Shown: positions 1 through 8,024 of the stretch, piece by piece
How the letters are laid out: each line of letters starts with the position of its first letter
Position numbering within the stretch: position 1 is the first letter of the stretch
Source of the DNA: Flavobacteriales bacterium
GTDB taxonomy: Bacteria; Bacteroidota; Bacteroidia; Flavobacteriales_D; Parvicellaceae
Length of the DNA stretch: 10,147 bases
Direction: 5' to 3'
Assembly: GCA_027047735.1 (NCBI GenBank)
Contig: JALTUD010000711.1
Coordinates: 1-10,147, forward strand
Notes under the pieces: model-generated
Seen by the model: the letters and a program-made list of their open reading frames with translations, nothing else
What the model was told of the DNA's origin: nothing
Databases searched by the model: none
Program-made: the position numbers and the translations under genes

Positions 1-1
1 C

Positions 2-550
2 TCTCCTGCTTATTGGTCTAGTGATTTGTTTGGCTATTATGAAAATATTAAAATAGAATATGTTATCATTACTTATGGTATACTTCTTTTTTTTATTTTT
101 GAGTTTCTATTTTCTATCAAACTCAAATATATAAAACAAACTCTTCTTCTTTTCTCGATTTTATTTACTATCATGAATATTGACTATTTTATATTAAATC
201 CTGATTTCACAACTCGTGATTCATTAATTCAATTTAGTAAAACCACAAAAAAATCAATTGTTACAGGAGGAACATCTAAATCATATTTTGTTTATGCTAA
301 CACAAAAAATGTAGGAACTCCCATTACCTTTATCCCAAAGGAAAAAGAAAAACTATTCTCTCAATTAAAATTCTTAACTGAGAATTATGAAACATATAGA
401 ATAGAAGAAGTTAAAGCTTCAAAAATGAGTAAATTTCAAACAGACAGTATAATAATACTAGACAAAATAAAATACCTTGTCCTTGAAAAAAAAATACAAC
501 CACAAGGTAAATACGCTATCTGCTTACTTAAAGATATTGAAAATAAATGA
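2..550 (+). CDS. C-terminal part of an integral membrane protein, possibly a GT-C (family 39-like) glycosyltransferase; 5' end outside the window
   Basis: The frame is open to the left edge. It reads SPAYWSSD before the first possible start, a TTG at 26, so I treat the gene as truncated rather than starting there. Two hydrophobic segments (about residues 11-32 and 37-55, counted from the TTG) are followed by a soluble tail of about 115 residues rich in Lys, Thr and Ser. Two terminal helices with an extracytoplasmic tail would fit the end of a multi-pass GT-C sugar transferase. No diagnostic motif is visible, because the catalytic loop of that family lies near the N terminus. Its TGA stop overlaps the ATG of the epimerase gene (ATGA), which places it in the same polysaccharide operon. 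The protein could equally be another polysaccharide membrane protein such as a polymerase. The coding call is secure; the function is inference from context. Confidence 0.6.
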   Translation, partial: SPAYWSSDLFGYYENIKIEYVIITYGILLFFIFEFLFSIKLKYIKQTLLLFSILFTIMNIDYFILNPDFTTRDSLIQFSKTTKKSIVTGGTSKSYFVYANTKNVGTPITFIPKEKEKLFSQLKFLTENYETYRIEEVKASKMSKFQTDSIIILDKIKYLVLEKKIQPQGKYAICLLKDIENK

Positions 551-1662
551 AAAAAATACTAATTATTTTAGGAACAAGACCTGAAGCTATAAAGTTCGCC
601 CCATTAATAAAGGAAATACAGAACTCTAAAAATTTAACTCCTATAGTTTGTTCTACAGGACAACATAAAGAGATGCTTGAACAAGTATTTGATTTCTTTT
701 CTATAAAAACAGATTTTGACTTAGCACTGATGACTAAAAATCAATCGTTAATGGATTTGTCTTCTATCGCTATGAAAAAACTAGATACTGTGATTCAAAA
801 TGTAAAGCCAGATCTTATTTTTGTTCAAGGCGATACAACTACAGCTTTTATAGGTGCTCTTGCCGGATATTACAACAAAATAAAAGTAGCTCACTTAGAG
901 GCAGGACTTAGAAGTTTTGACCTTTATTCACCTTTTCCTGAAGAAGGTAACCGAAAATTAATTGGTTCGATAGCAAATTTTCACTTTACTCCAACAAAAA
1001 CAGCTACAATTAACCTACAAAAAGAAGGAATTTATGATAATATTTTTGAGGTAGGAAACACAGTTATCGACGCATTATTAACAGCTCTAAAGATATTAGA
1101 GAAAAGCAAATTAAAATCACAATTAGAAAAAAAATATAACCAAAATATTCTCAAAAATAAAACTATTCTGATAACTGCACACAGAAGGGAAAGCTTTGGT
1201 CCCCCCTTTGAAGAACTATGTGACACAATCAAAGAACTAGCAAATGAAAATCCCAACTTTTCATTTATCTTTCCTGTTCATTTAAATCCTACAGTTCAAA
1301 AAACAGTTTATGATAAATTGAATAACGTTGATAATATTCATTTAATCTCTCCACTTAATTACGCCGAACTTATCTGGTTAATGAGTAAATCTTATTTAAT
1401 TATTACAGATTCTGGGGGGATTCAAGAAGAAGCCCCTGCCCTAGGCAAACCTTTGATTGTTGTTAGAGATGTTACAGAACGAACAGAAGGTATAGAAGCA
1501 GGAACAGGCATTTTAACAGGTACCAACAAATCAAAAATTAAACATGCTTTCAATTTATTGACTCAAAACCAAAAGATTTATAATAAAATGAGCTCTACAC
1601 AAAACCCATACGGAGATGGCACAAGCTCAAAACAAATTGTAAAAAAACTTATTCAGCTTTGA
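547..1662 (+). CDS. wecB: UDP-N-acetylglucosamine 2-epimerase, non-hydrolysing
   Basis: This cytoplasmic enzyme interconverts UDP-GlcNAc and UDP-ManNAc, the entry to ManNAc and ManNAcA units of surface polysaccharides. Its 371 residues are close to the usual 370-380. Family motifs appear in order: GTRPE (9-13), QGDTTTA with D96, HLEAGLRS with E118 (116-123), PFPEEGNR with E132 (129-136), AHRRES with H212 (211-216), TDSGGIQEEAP (287-297) and RDVTERTEGIEAGT (307-320). D96, E118, E132 and H212 sit where E. coli WecB has Asp95, Glu117, Glu131 and His213, so the active site looks intact. The pattern is that of the reversible epimerase, not the hydrolysing NeuC type, although NeuC shares the fold. 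The start overlaps the upstream stop (ATGA) and the TGA stop overlaps the next gene's TTG, so the three genes are probably translationally coupled. No UDP-ManNAc dehydrogenase (wecC) is in the window. Confidence 0.95.
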   Translation: MKKILIILGTRPEAIKFAPLIKEIQNSKNLTPIVCSTGQHKEMLEQVFDFFSIKTDFDLALMTKNQSLMDLSSIAMKKLDTVIQNVKPDLIFVQGDTTTAFIGALAGYYNKIKVAHLEAGLRSFDLYSPFPEEGNRKLIGSIANFHFTPTKTATINLQKEGIYDNIFEVGNTVIDALLTALKILEKSKLKSQLEKKYNQNILKNKTILITAHRRESFGPPFEELCDTIKELANENPNFSFIFPVHLNPTVQKTVYDKLNNVDNIHLISPLNYAELIWLMSKSYLIITDSGGIQEEAPALGKPLIVVRDVTERTEGIEAGTGILTGTNKSKIKHAFNLLTQNQKIYNKMSSTQNPYGDGTSSKQIVKKLIQL

Positions 1663-2822
1663 ACACAGTAAAAAAAATATATTACCTATCTCGATCCTAT
1701 CCAAACTATTTCGATACAGGAGGAGGAGCTTTAATGCGTCAAGCACAAGTTGAAACTCTTAGAAGGAATGGATTTGAAGTAATCGTTGTTCTTCCTAATT
1801 ATGGTAAAAACACTCTTGAATTAAAAACAGACAATACATTACTCATTCCTTTTAAACATTTTGAAAGATTTACATATTGGAAACATCGTAAAGGTATTAT
1901 TGATTGTTTTTTAGATAAATGGGTGAAAAATAGCATCATATATTTGAAAAATAAAATAAACAAAAACGATTTGGTTTTTGCTACTACAGGGGGAGAATTT
2001 GGGACATTGAAATTAGGAAGCCTACTGAAAAATGTAACAGGATGCAAATTCATTATTAATTATCATGACCCTATTGCATACACCAGTATGAATGGTGTTA
2101 TTTCCAATAACAGTATAAACCTCAATAAAGACAAAAAGGAAGGACAATACTTAAAAAATGCTGATTTTATAATCACTTCCTCTGATGTTATACAATTCTC
2201 ATTACTTCAAAAACATTCATTTCTTTCAAAGGATAAAATTAGAACCAACTACTTTGGATATCTCAAATCATTTCAAGCACAACAAAACAGGCATAATAAT
2301 AAAAAAATAACAATTGTATATGGAGGTTCTTTTGCTAGTCTTCAACAGCCCGATCTACTTATAAAAGTAGCAAAAAATATAAAAGAAGTTGAAGTTGTTT
2401 ACATTGGCAATCATAAAAACTATGAACCTTTAAAAAAATACAAAAAGTATTGCACCTTACTGCCTGCAATGCCATACGAGAAATACTTAAAATATATACA
2501 AAAGAACGCAGATATAGGCTTTGTTAGTCTTACCGATGATTATTACGGAGCTTGTGTTCCTTCAAAGCTATTTGAATATATAAATGTTGGACTTCCTATA
2601 ATTGGAGCTTTACCAAAAGGCGATGCCAACAACATCATAAATAACAAACAATATGGTTTGTCCTGCCATTTTTCAGACGAAGAAACACTTAGGAAGAACA
2701 TTATTAAACTTATTGATAAAAACAAAAGAAATCATTACCGGCAAAAAATAAAAGCCGATCGAGAAAAGTGGAATATCGAAAATCGAATGAAAGAAATTAT
2801 TTCTATCATCAAATCGTTATAA
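1659..2822 (+). CDS. Glycosyltransferase, GT4-like (GT-B fold)
   Basis: Predicted cytoplasmic transferase that adds a sugar from a nucleotide-sugar donor to a growing surface polysaccharide; donor and acceptor cannot be read from the sequence. The 387 residues fit GT4. A first Rossmann strand, KKIYYLSRSYP (5-15), precedes a Gly-rich loop DTGGGALMRQ (19-28). An HDP motif lies at 136-138. The C-terminal donor half starts at about 217 with ITIVYGGSF and contains NADIGFVSL (283-291) and PSKLFEYINVGLPIIG (301-316), the region equivalent to the EX7E donor-binding motif. Only the first Glu (E306) is obvious; the second position is Gly/Leu-rich. The start is a rare TTG overlapping the upstream TGA. 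The next ATG is residue 26 and would delete the first beta strand, so TTG is preferred. It is the last gene of the operon, with the terminator directly after its stop. Confidence 0.85.
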   Translation: MNTVKKIYYLSRSYPNYFDTGGGALMRQAQVETLRRNGFEVIVVLPNYGKNTLELKTDNTLLIPFKHFERFTYWKHRKGIIDCFLDKWVKNSIIYLKNKINKNDLVFATTGGEFGTLKLGSLLKNVTGCKFIINYHDPIAYTSMNGVISNNSINLNKDKKEGQYLKNADFIITSSDVIQFSLLQKHSFLSKDKIRTNYFGYLKSFQAQQNRHNNKKITIVYGGSFASLQQPDLLIKVAKNIKEVEVVYIGNHKNYEPLKKYKKYCTLLPAMPYEKYLKYIQKNADIGFVSLTDDYYGACVPSKLFEYINVGLPIIGALPKGDANNIINNKQYGLSCHFSDEETLRKNIIKLIDKNKRNHYRQKIKADREKWNIENRMKEIISIIKSL

Positions 2823-2855
2823 AAAAAAGCCATAACATCAAGTTGTGGCTTTTTT
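2821..2855. terminator. Bidirectional Rho-independent terminator between convergent genes
   Basis: GCCATAAC (2829-2836) pairs with GTTGTGGC (2842-2849) around a 5-nt loop, with one T·G wobble. An A8 run (2821-2828) lies on the left and a T6 run (2850-2855) on the right. It can therefore terminate the glycosyltransferase operon rightwards (T6) and the barrel-protein gene leftwards (T8 on that strand). A second small inverted repeat, ACTCCT/AGGAGT (2857-2862 and 2873-2878), follows before the stop of the minus-strand gene. Confidence 0.9.
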
Positions 2856-2879
2856 AACTCCTCTATTAATTTAGGAGTA

Positions 2880-3578
2880 CTAAAACAATATCCCCACTCT
2901 TACTCCTGCTCTACCCATTATTCCATTTTTTATAAAATTACTAATAAATTCTTCTTTTAACGGATATCTATATTTACCTTCTCCACTATAAGTAGCTAAT
3001 TGGCCACCGCCTCCTGCATAAAAATCAAAAACAAGTCGGTTAGATATTGTCCATCTCAAGCCAAAAAGAGAACCAAAACCTACATTACTTAATTGAGCTT
3101 TTCCGTCTGCAGTAATTGGAATTGAATCTTGCCCATAGCTCCTTAATGAATCAACAGTCTCTACAAATTTCTTATTGTAATAGTCCTTTCCTATTTTAAA
3201 CGAGGCATTAAAATAATTAACATAAGGAGAGATATAAAAATTGACTTTATAATTATCTCTCTTAGAAACATTATCAAAAATCAAATTGTAATCTGCTTCT
3301 AATTTCACACCTTGTCCATTTACAGTTGGTTCTGAAAGAGCATCTGTACCCGACAAATATAACCCTGCTTGAAGCATAAAACTATTTCTACCGGATAACT
3401 TTCTCTCATAACCAAACTGAATCAAGTTATCGGCTAAATTAGTTGGCAGCATAAAAAATTGATTTTTATATTCTACCTGACTTTTCGGTGGTTCTTCAAC
3501 TTGATTTGTTTGAGCTTGAGAAGCAAAGGTAAGCCCTAATGCCATAATTGCGATGAATGTTCTTTTTGCCTTTTTCAT
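2880..3578 (-). CDS. Exported outer-membrane beta-barrel-like protein, unknown function
   Basis: A 232-residue protein with a clear Sec signal peptide: MKKAKR basic start, hydrophobic core to about residue 19, then SQA|Q, so cleavage is probably after A22. The mature part is rich in alternating aromatic/polar stretches typical of amphipathic strands, for example IQFGYERKLSG (53-63), VNFYISPYVNYFNASF (112-127) and RLVFDFYAGGGGQLATYSG (181-199). It ends in VRVGILF, with the terminal Phe expected of an outer-membrane barrel. It resembles the small Bacteroidota barrels annotated as DUF3575-like or porin-family proteins, but I do not recognise a specific family. It follows the propeller phosphatase gene on the same strand after 156 bp and has its own promoter candidate, so it is probably a separate unit. 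It ends at the shared bidirectional terminator. Start ATG at 3578 is fixed by the signal peptide. Confidence 0.8.
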   Translation of the reverse strand: MKKAKRTFIAIMALGLTFASQAQTNQVEEPPKSQVEYKNQFFMLPTNLADNLIQFGYERKLSGRNSFMLQAGLYLSGTDALSEPTVNGQGVKLEADYNLIFDNVSKRDNYKVNFYISPYVNYFNASFKIGKDYYNKKFVETVDSLRSYGQDSIPITADGKAQLSNVGFGSLFGLRWTISNRLVFDFYAGGGGQLATYSGEGKYRYPLKEEFISNFIKNGIMGRAGVRVGILF

Positions 3579-3602
3579 AATCTTTAAATTTTTATGTTTT
3601 TA

Positions 3603-3610
3603 CAAAGATA
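3603..3610 (-). promoter_or_regulatory. Candidate Bacteroidota -7 box for the barrel-protein gene
   Basis: On the minus strand TATCTTTG matches the Bacteroidota sigma-A -7 consensus TAnnTTTG exactly. It ends 24 bases before the ATG, leaving a short 5' UTR. The nearest TTG that could act as a -33 element (3637-3635) is 24 bases upstream of the box, longer than the usual ~19-21, so the upstream half is weak or absent. No SD sequence is present before the ATG; the leader is A/T-rich, as is normal in this phylum. Confidence 0.5.
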
Positions 3611-3734
3611 CGTATTAATCTCCCTTCGGTATAACAATTTTCACTTCAGTTTTTATCTAACATACATACAAATAAAGAAACAAAACACTAATAAACAACG
3701 GGTTATAATTTATAAAACTTATTTTACACAACCA

Positions 3735-6700
3735 CTAAAAAGGAAAATTATCGGAAACACGTATCCCAACAACACAAACATCATCTACTTGTTCATTTTT
3801 GCCTTTCCATGTTATAAAGTTAAGTTCAACTTGTTTCTCTACTTTTCTCATAGGTAAGTCTTTATTCGAAAGTAATAATTTTTTAAACCTTTTAGACATA
3901 AACTTTTTATCACGCTCACCTCCAAATTGATCGGCATAACCATCTGTAAAAAGATAAATTTCATCATCCACTTGTAATTGAGCCTCGTGCAAGGTGAAAG
4001 GATGCTGAGGTTTAGCATGTAGGCCAATAGGTTGTTTGTCTCCTTTTATTTCGTATAAAAACGAACCGCTTTCCTCATTGACTAAAGAAGGAATGGCATC
4101 TTCTCCATTAAGAAACAACGGATTTTCTGAATGACGCACTATCCAAACAGGATTATTTGCTCCTGAAAAGTACAGCTTTTTAGTTTTTTTATTATAAGTA
4201 CAAAAGGACAAATCCATCCCATCTTTAATTTTTGGATTGGGATGATGTTGCTCTAAAGTAAATTGGACTTTTTTATTTAATTCGTCTAATATCTCATTAG
4301 GATGTAATAATTTTTTTTCATAAAAAATCTCATTTGATAAGATAGTCCCAATTAGAGAAATAAATGCTCCCGGGATTCCATGACCGGTAGAATCTGCAAC
4401 ACAAAATAATATAAAATCATTTTGCTGTTGCCACCAATAAAAATCACCACTTACTACATCTCTAGGACGATATAAAAGAAAAGCATCTTTAAAAAAGTCT
4501 GTAATCTTATTTTCAGGCAATGACGCCTCTTGAATTAATTGAGCATAATCAATACTTTCTTTTATTTCTTTGTGTTGTTCTTCCAATACATTCTTCTGCT
4601 CAAAAATTTGCTGATTTTGTAATTCGATATACTCTTTTTCCTGTTCTATGGTTAAGGTAGCTTTCTTTATTTTATTTTCTAATATTTCTTTCTGTTTTAT
4701 CAACTGATTAATCTTCCATCTCACCACTAATAAAACAATCAGAATAATCAAAACCACAACCAAGATAATAAACCACCATTCCATCCAAAAAGGAGGTAAA
4801 ACGGTAAACGATATTGTTATTGGAGTCAAGTTCCATTTTCCTTTATTATTTGAACTTAACAATTTTAACGTATATTTTTGTGGAGGTAAATTCGTAAAAG
4901 TTAAATAACTCCTATTAGAAGGAGCCGACCAGTGCTTACTCAACCCCTCCAAGAACCACTTATAACGCACTTTTCGTGGCCTATTCAAATCAATCCCTAT
5001 AAAATCCAGGGCAATATTATTCTGTGAATATGGAATTTCTATATTCTTATAGTTTCTCCATATCTTTCGATTTGTTTTATCTATATCATAAGACTCAACG
5101 GAAAGTATTTGAAGAATTGGAGGCAGGTAATTTGTTTTATAGTGAAAAGGACTGGAAGAAGCTAATCCATTCACCGTTCCCAACAGCAATGTTCCCGTAT
5201 TCGTAAACAAGATAGATTTTTCAATTATTTCTCCTCCTTCAATTCCTTCAGCATTACCAAAAAATTCAACATCTAAAACCGCAGAATCATTTAGTCTTAC
5301 AACATCAATTCCACGTTCATTTCCACATCGGATTTTTCCTGTGGCATCAACTGCCAAAGCATAAATATTGTTTGATGTCAGACCGCTTTCTTTTGAAATA
5401 TGTTGTGCTGAAATAATGTGATTAAAATCAAAATCATCTACAATAAAGAAACCATTGGCATCGGTTGTTATATACATTCTTCCGTAACTTGAAACTAAAG
5501 AAGTTATGTTCTCTATTTTCTCATTAAAGTTAGGTGTGATAAAACCTCCTTTTTTTAATTTTATACGGATTCCTCCATAGCGATAAGCAAACCAAATATT
5601 TCCATAGCTGTCTTTTGCTATTGACGACACCAAAAACGATTCTAAAGATACATCATTGTGTTGAGAAACATTGTAAACATCCGGAAATCGAGTGAATGAT
5701 ACTTTATTAATCCCTTCGTCTGTACCAACCCAATAGGTGGTTGAATTTTCTTGCAATACGGCATAAATTTCACTTCCGGACAATCCTGAAGAAGTAGAGA
5801 TAACTTGAAAGGATGAAAAATTGTTATCGGTGATAGCGATTCCCTTTTTAGTTCCAATCCATATCTTTTTATGAGAATCGTTGAACAGACTATAAATTCT
5901 ATTGTGAGGCAACCCATTTAAGCTATTTAAATTTAAAACCGAATCTATAAAACCTTGCTTCAATTTGAAAACGGAAAGCCCGTCAAACGTTCCCGCTAAT
6001 ACAGCACTGTCCTTTAATTGACATAAAGATAAAATCTGATTACTAACCAGTCCTTGATGAGTTGTATATGTGATATAGTCGTTAGGATTGAAATTATTTA
6101 TTCCTCCGTAGTAAGTAGCAAACCATAACGTCCCATTGTTATCCGCTATAATATCTCTAATCCTCTCATGACTTAGCCCGTTTTCTTTAGAAAAAGGTAA
6201 AAACCCGTTTCTATCATAACGACTCACTCCTGTTCTTGTCCCAATCCAAATATCCCCTTTGTTATCTTCGCATATAGCTCGTACCCGTTTACTGGATAAA
6301 CCAATAACAGAGTCGTACACTATAAATGTATCGTTTTCAAACTTAACCAACCCGTTGCTGGTTCCTATCCAAAAACGATTTTTTGAATCTCTGAGAAAAG
6401 ACAAAATTCTTTTTGAGGGTAGTTGGTTGCTCATTTTCCATTTACTCAACTTCCCGTTAACAATTCGATACACACCGTCTTCTGTTCCTGCCCAAACCGT
6501 ATTTAACAAACTGTCATTATAAACCGCTCTAACTTTATATGTAAACGTTGTATCGTGAATAGATATAGGTGTCCATTTTTCTTGTTCGGCATCAAAAACA
6601 GCTAATCCTTTATTGGTTCCTACGATTAATTCTCCTTCATTGGTTTGGGTAAGTGTTCTTGTATAGTTATGAGGCAAGCCATCGGTTGTGGTATAAACTT

Positions 6701-7073
6701 TTATGATTTTACCATTGGATAATTTAGCAATCCCCTTAGAAGTAGCCAACCAAAAATCTCCGGCTTTATCTTGTAGAATATCCCTTACTTTTCTTGAGGG
6801 TAATCCGTCTTTTAAATCAAAGGTTATAAAATGAACTCCATCAAACCGGGCTACACCTCCCCCGTCAAGCGTTACCCATAAAAAACCGTCTTTATCTTGC
6901 AAAAGTGAGTAAGCCCCTGAACGCGGCAGGCCTTCTTCAACAGATATACTTCTGAAATTAAAATGTTGTCCCTTTGCTTCTTTAAGCACACCAACGGTAA
7001 AGATTGTGATAAGCAATCCCCACAAAACACCTTGTTTTATATAGGAAAGAAAAAGGGTAAATCTCAACATCAT
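3735..7073 (-). CDS. Membrane sensor: two-component-regulator propeller + Y_Y_Y domain + SpoIIE/PP2C Ser/Thr phosphatase
   Basis: A 1112-residue signalling protein. Residues 13-35 form an export signal (possible cleavage EAKG|Q). About 14 propeller repeats follow (46-642), each with GL-P/S...I..I..D..G.(I/L)W(I/V)GT..G(V/L/I)..., enough for two seven-bladed propellers. A Y_Y_Y domain comes next (about 685-758, with YKWFLEGLSKHW at 704-715), then one membrane helix (767-785), a coiled coil (786-842) and a SpoIIE-type PP2C phosphatase (about 865-1107). Phosphatase motifs are RPRDVVSGDFYWW (D877), VADSTGHGIPGAF (D894), SGANNPVWIVR, LFTDGYADQ (D1044) and DDVCVVGIRV (D1097/D1098), so the metal-binding aspartates look intact. 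Periplasmic ligand sensing is presumably passed through helix and coiled coil to dephosphorylate a cytoplasmic, STAS-like target. There is no HisKA, HATPase, receiver or DNA-binding domain. The start overlaps the hydrolase stop (ATGATGA); a second ATG sits one codon in. Function of the signal is unknown. Confidence 0.93.
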   Translation of the reverse strand: MMLRFTLFLSYIKQGVLWGLLITIFTVGVLKEAKGQHFNFRSISVEEGLPRSGAYSLLQDKDGFLWVTLDGGGVARFDGVHFITFDLKDGLPSRKVRDILQDKAGDFWLATSKGIAKLSNGKIIKVYTTTDGLPHNYTRTLTQTNEGELIVGTNKGLAVFDAEQEKWTPISIHDTTFTYKVRAVYNDSLLNTVWAGTEDGVYRIVNGKLSKWKMSNQLPSKRILSFLRDSKNRFWIGTSNGLVKFENDTFIVYDSVIGLSSKRVRAICEDNKGDIWIGTRTGVSRYDRNGFLPFSKENGLSHERIRDIIADNNGTLWFATYYGGINNFNPNDYITYTTHQGLVSNQILSLCQLKDSAVLAGTFDGLSVFKLKQGFIDSVLNLNSLNGLPHNRIYSLFNDSHKKIWIGTKKGIAITDNNFSSFQVISTSSGLSGSEIYAVLQENSTTYWVGTDEGINKVSFTRFPDVYNVSQHNDVSLESFLVSSIAKDSYGNIWFAYRYGGIRIKLKKGGFITPNFNEKIENITSLVSSYGRMYITTDANGFFIVDDFDFNHIISAQHISKESGLTSNNIYALAVDATGKIRCGNERGIDVVRLNDSAVLDVEFFGNAEGIEGGEIIEKSILFTNTGTLLLGTVNGLASSSPFHYKTNYLPPILQILSVESYDIDKTNRKIWRNYKNIEIPYSQNNIALDFIGIDLNRPRKVRYKWFLEGLSKHWSAPSNRSYLTFTNLPPQKYTLKLLSSNNKGKWNLTPITISFTVLPPFWMEWWFIILVVVLIILIVLLVVRWKINQLIKQKEILENKIKKATLTIEQEKEYIELQNQQIFEQKNVLEEQHKEIKESIDYAQLIQEASLPENKITDFFKDAFLLYRPRDVVSGDFYWWQQQNDFILFCVADSTGHGIPGAFISLIGTILSNEIFYEKKLLHPNEILDELNKKVQFTLEQHHPNPKIKDGMDLSFCTYNKKTKKLYFSGANNPVWIVRHSENPLFLNGEDAIPSLVNEESGSFLYEIKGDKQPIGLHAKPQHPFTLHEAQLQVDDEIYLFTDGYADQFGGERDKKFMSKRFKKLLLSNKDLPMRKVEKQVELNFITWKGKNEQVDDVCVVGIRVSDNFPF

Positions 7074-7837
7074 AAGTTTAAAGATAGTAAAAAACTTTCA
7101 ATGGAAAGAAGCACCGTGTTTTTTTCTTCCCAAAAACTCATATGATTACTTTTTTCTAACTCTATTATACGAGCTTTAAGCTCAGGCAACTGTTGTTCAA
7201 TGAGGGAGTAAGGTATTGTAGTATCGTATTTGCTCGATATATAAAGGATGGGGGTTTGCGTTATTCTTGCTCGTTCTACACTTGATTTTCTATCTCTTAA
7301 ATGTGCTAATGTTTTGACTATGGTTTCGGGCTGTACTTTTTTTGCTAATTGTTGATATTGGTTTACTTCTTTTGATAATGCGGTTAGATTTTCCTCTAAA
7401 AAAAGATGATTGACCATTTGCCCTGTAAATACATAGGGGTGTTGTTCTGCTATTTCTATTGCTCGATTTCTGTATTCTTTTTTCTCCGGAGTATCTTCTG
7501 ACAGACTACTATTTAGCAAGACAATGCCTTTTATTTTATGCGACAGATACTCTAGTAAATATCCTGCAATATATCCTCCCATAGAATGCCCGATTAGCAC
7601 ACAACTTTCTATCGATAACTCTTCTATTATTTTACTGATTTTCTCTGCTGTACATTCCAACGAACAATCGGGATTTTCACTTGATTTTCCATGTCCGTAC
7701 AAGTCTATTGTGAGTATTGAAAACTTCTCTCCAAAATAACTTTCGTAAGATTTCCAAATTTCACTTCCTCCTAAAAAACCGTGAATAAAAACTAATGTAG
7801 TATCCTTTGTTTTGTTTTTTTTATAATTGTAATACAT
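7070..7837 (-). CDS. Alpha/beta hydrolase
   Basis: A 255-residue alpha/beta-hydrolase-fold enzyme, probably a cytoplasmic esterase-like protein; the substrate cannot be told. Numbering from the preferred start: HGFLGG (19-24) forms the oxyanion loop, DLYGHGKSS follows strand 4 (45-53), and the nucleophile elbow is GHSMGG with S85 (83-88). The acid is D205 in SSKYDTTIP and the base H232 in SNHMSFWE. The triad is complete, with a helical cap at about 110-185. No signal peptide is present. The frame is open upstream to an ATG at 7894, but those 19 extra codons are Arg/Lys-rich (TRRKQARRKKK) and begin inside the intergenic repeat, so I start at the ATG at 7837, just ahead of the first strand. AAGGAGG lies 15 nt upstream, too far for a standard SD. 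The TGA overlaps the ATG of the propeller phosphatase, implying co-translation and a linked role. Confidence 0.9.
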   Translation of the reverse strand: MYYNYKKNKTKDTTLVFIHGFLGGSEIWKSYESYFGEKFSILTIDLYGHGKSSENPDCSLECTAEKISKIIEELSIESCVLIGHSMGGYIAGYLLEYLSHKIKGIVLLNSSLSEDTPEKKEYRNRAIEIAEQHPYVFTGQMVNHLFLEENLTALSKEVNQYQQLAKKVQPETIVKTLAHLRDRKSSVERARITQTPILYISSKYDTTIPYSLIEQQLPELKARIIELEKSNHMSFWEEKNTVLLSIESFLLSLNL

Positions 7838-7873
7838 GGATATTTTCTTCTTCCTCCTTGCCTGTTTTCTTCG

Positions 7874-8016
7874 CGTTAGGGATAGGAGCGGCATCCTTTT
7901 GGTTTGTTTGCTTTATGCAAACCAAAAGATATAGCGGATAGCCCGACCATTACGGCGTTAAAAAGTAATGTAGTGCAACGAAATTGCTTTTTTATGCCGT
8001 AATGGAAACGCCCAAA
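7874..8016 (+). repeat. Structured intergenic repeat, copy 1
   Basis: This non-coding element recurs in inverted orientation at 9749-9901. It starts CGTTAGGGATAG and ends AACGCCCAAA. The 80-nt part at 7937-8016 matches copy 2 at 75 of 80 positions. It contains two hairpins. The first is CTTTTGGTTTG (7896-7906) against CAAACCAAAAG (7918-7928), a perfect 11-bp stem. The second is CCATTACGGC (7947-7956) against GCCGTAATGG (7996-8005), a perfect 10-bp stem that also holds an inner AAAAAGTAA/TTGCTTTTT pairing (7960-7968 and 7984-7992). It fills the gap between the 96-codon gene and the hydrolase gene. From memory it looks like the palindromic intergenic repeats common in Flavobacteriaceae; I could not check this. 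No open frame, transposase or target-site duplication is evident. Confidence 0.85.
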
Positions 8017-8024
8017 TCACAATT

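Noticed and set aside
1201..1419. C6 (1201-1206) and G6 (1414-1419) runs in wecB, considered as phase-variable tracts
   Set aside because: Both are ordinary codon pairs (Pro-Pro, Gly-Gly) in conserved motifs and are too short for slippage switching; the frame is intact.
3579..3734. Terminator search after the propeller phosphatase gene
   Set aside because: Only A/T-rich sequence and a short TTATAA-type palindrome are present; no stem with a following T run could be supported.
7853..7859. AAGGAGG as a Shine-Dalgarno site for the hydrolase
   Set aside because: It lies 15 nt from the ATG and falls in a purine-rich stretch; Bacteroidota rarely rely on SD pairing.
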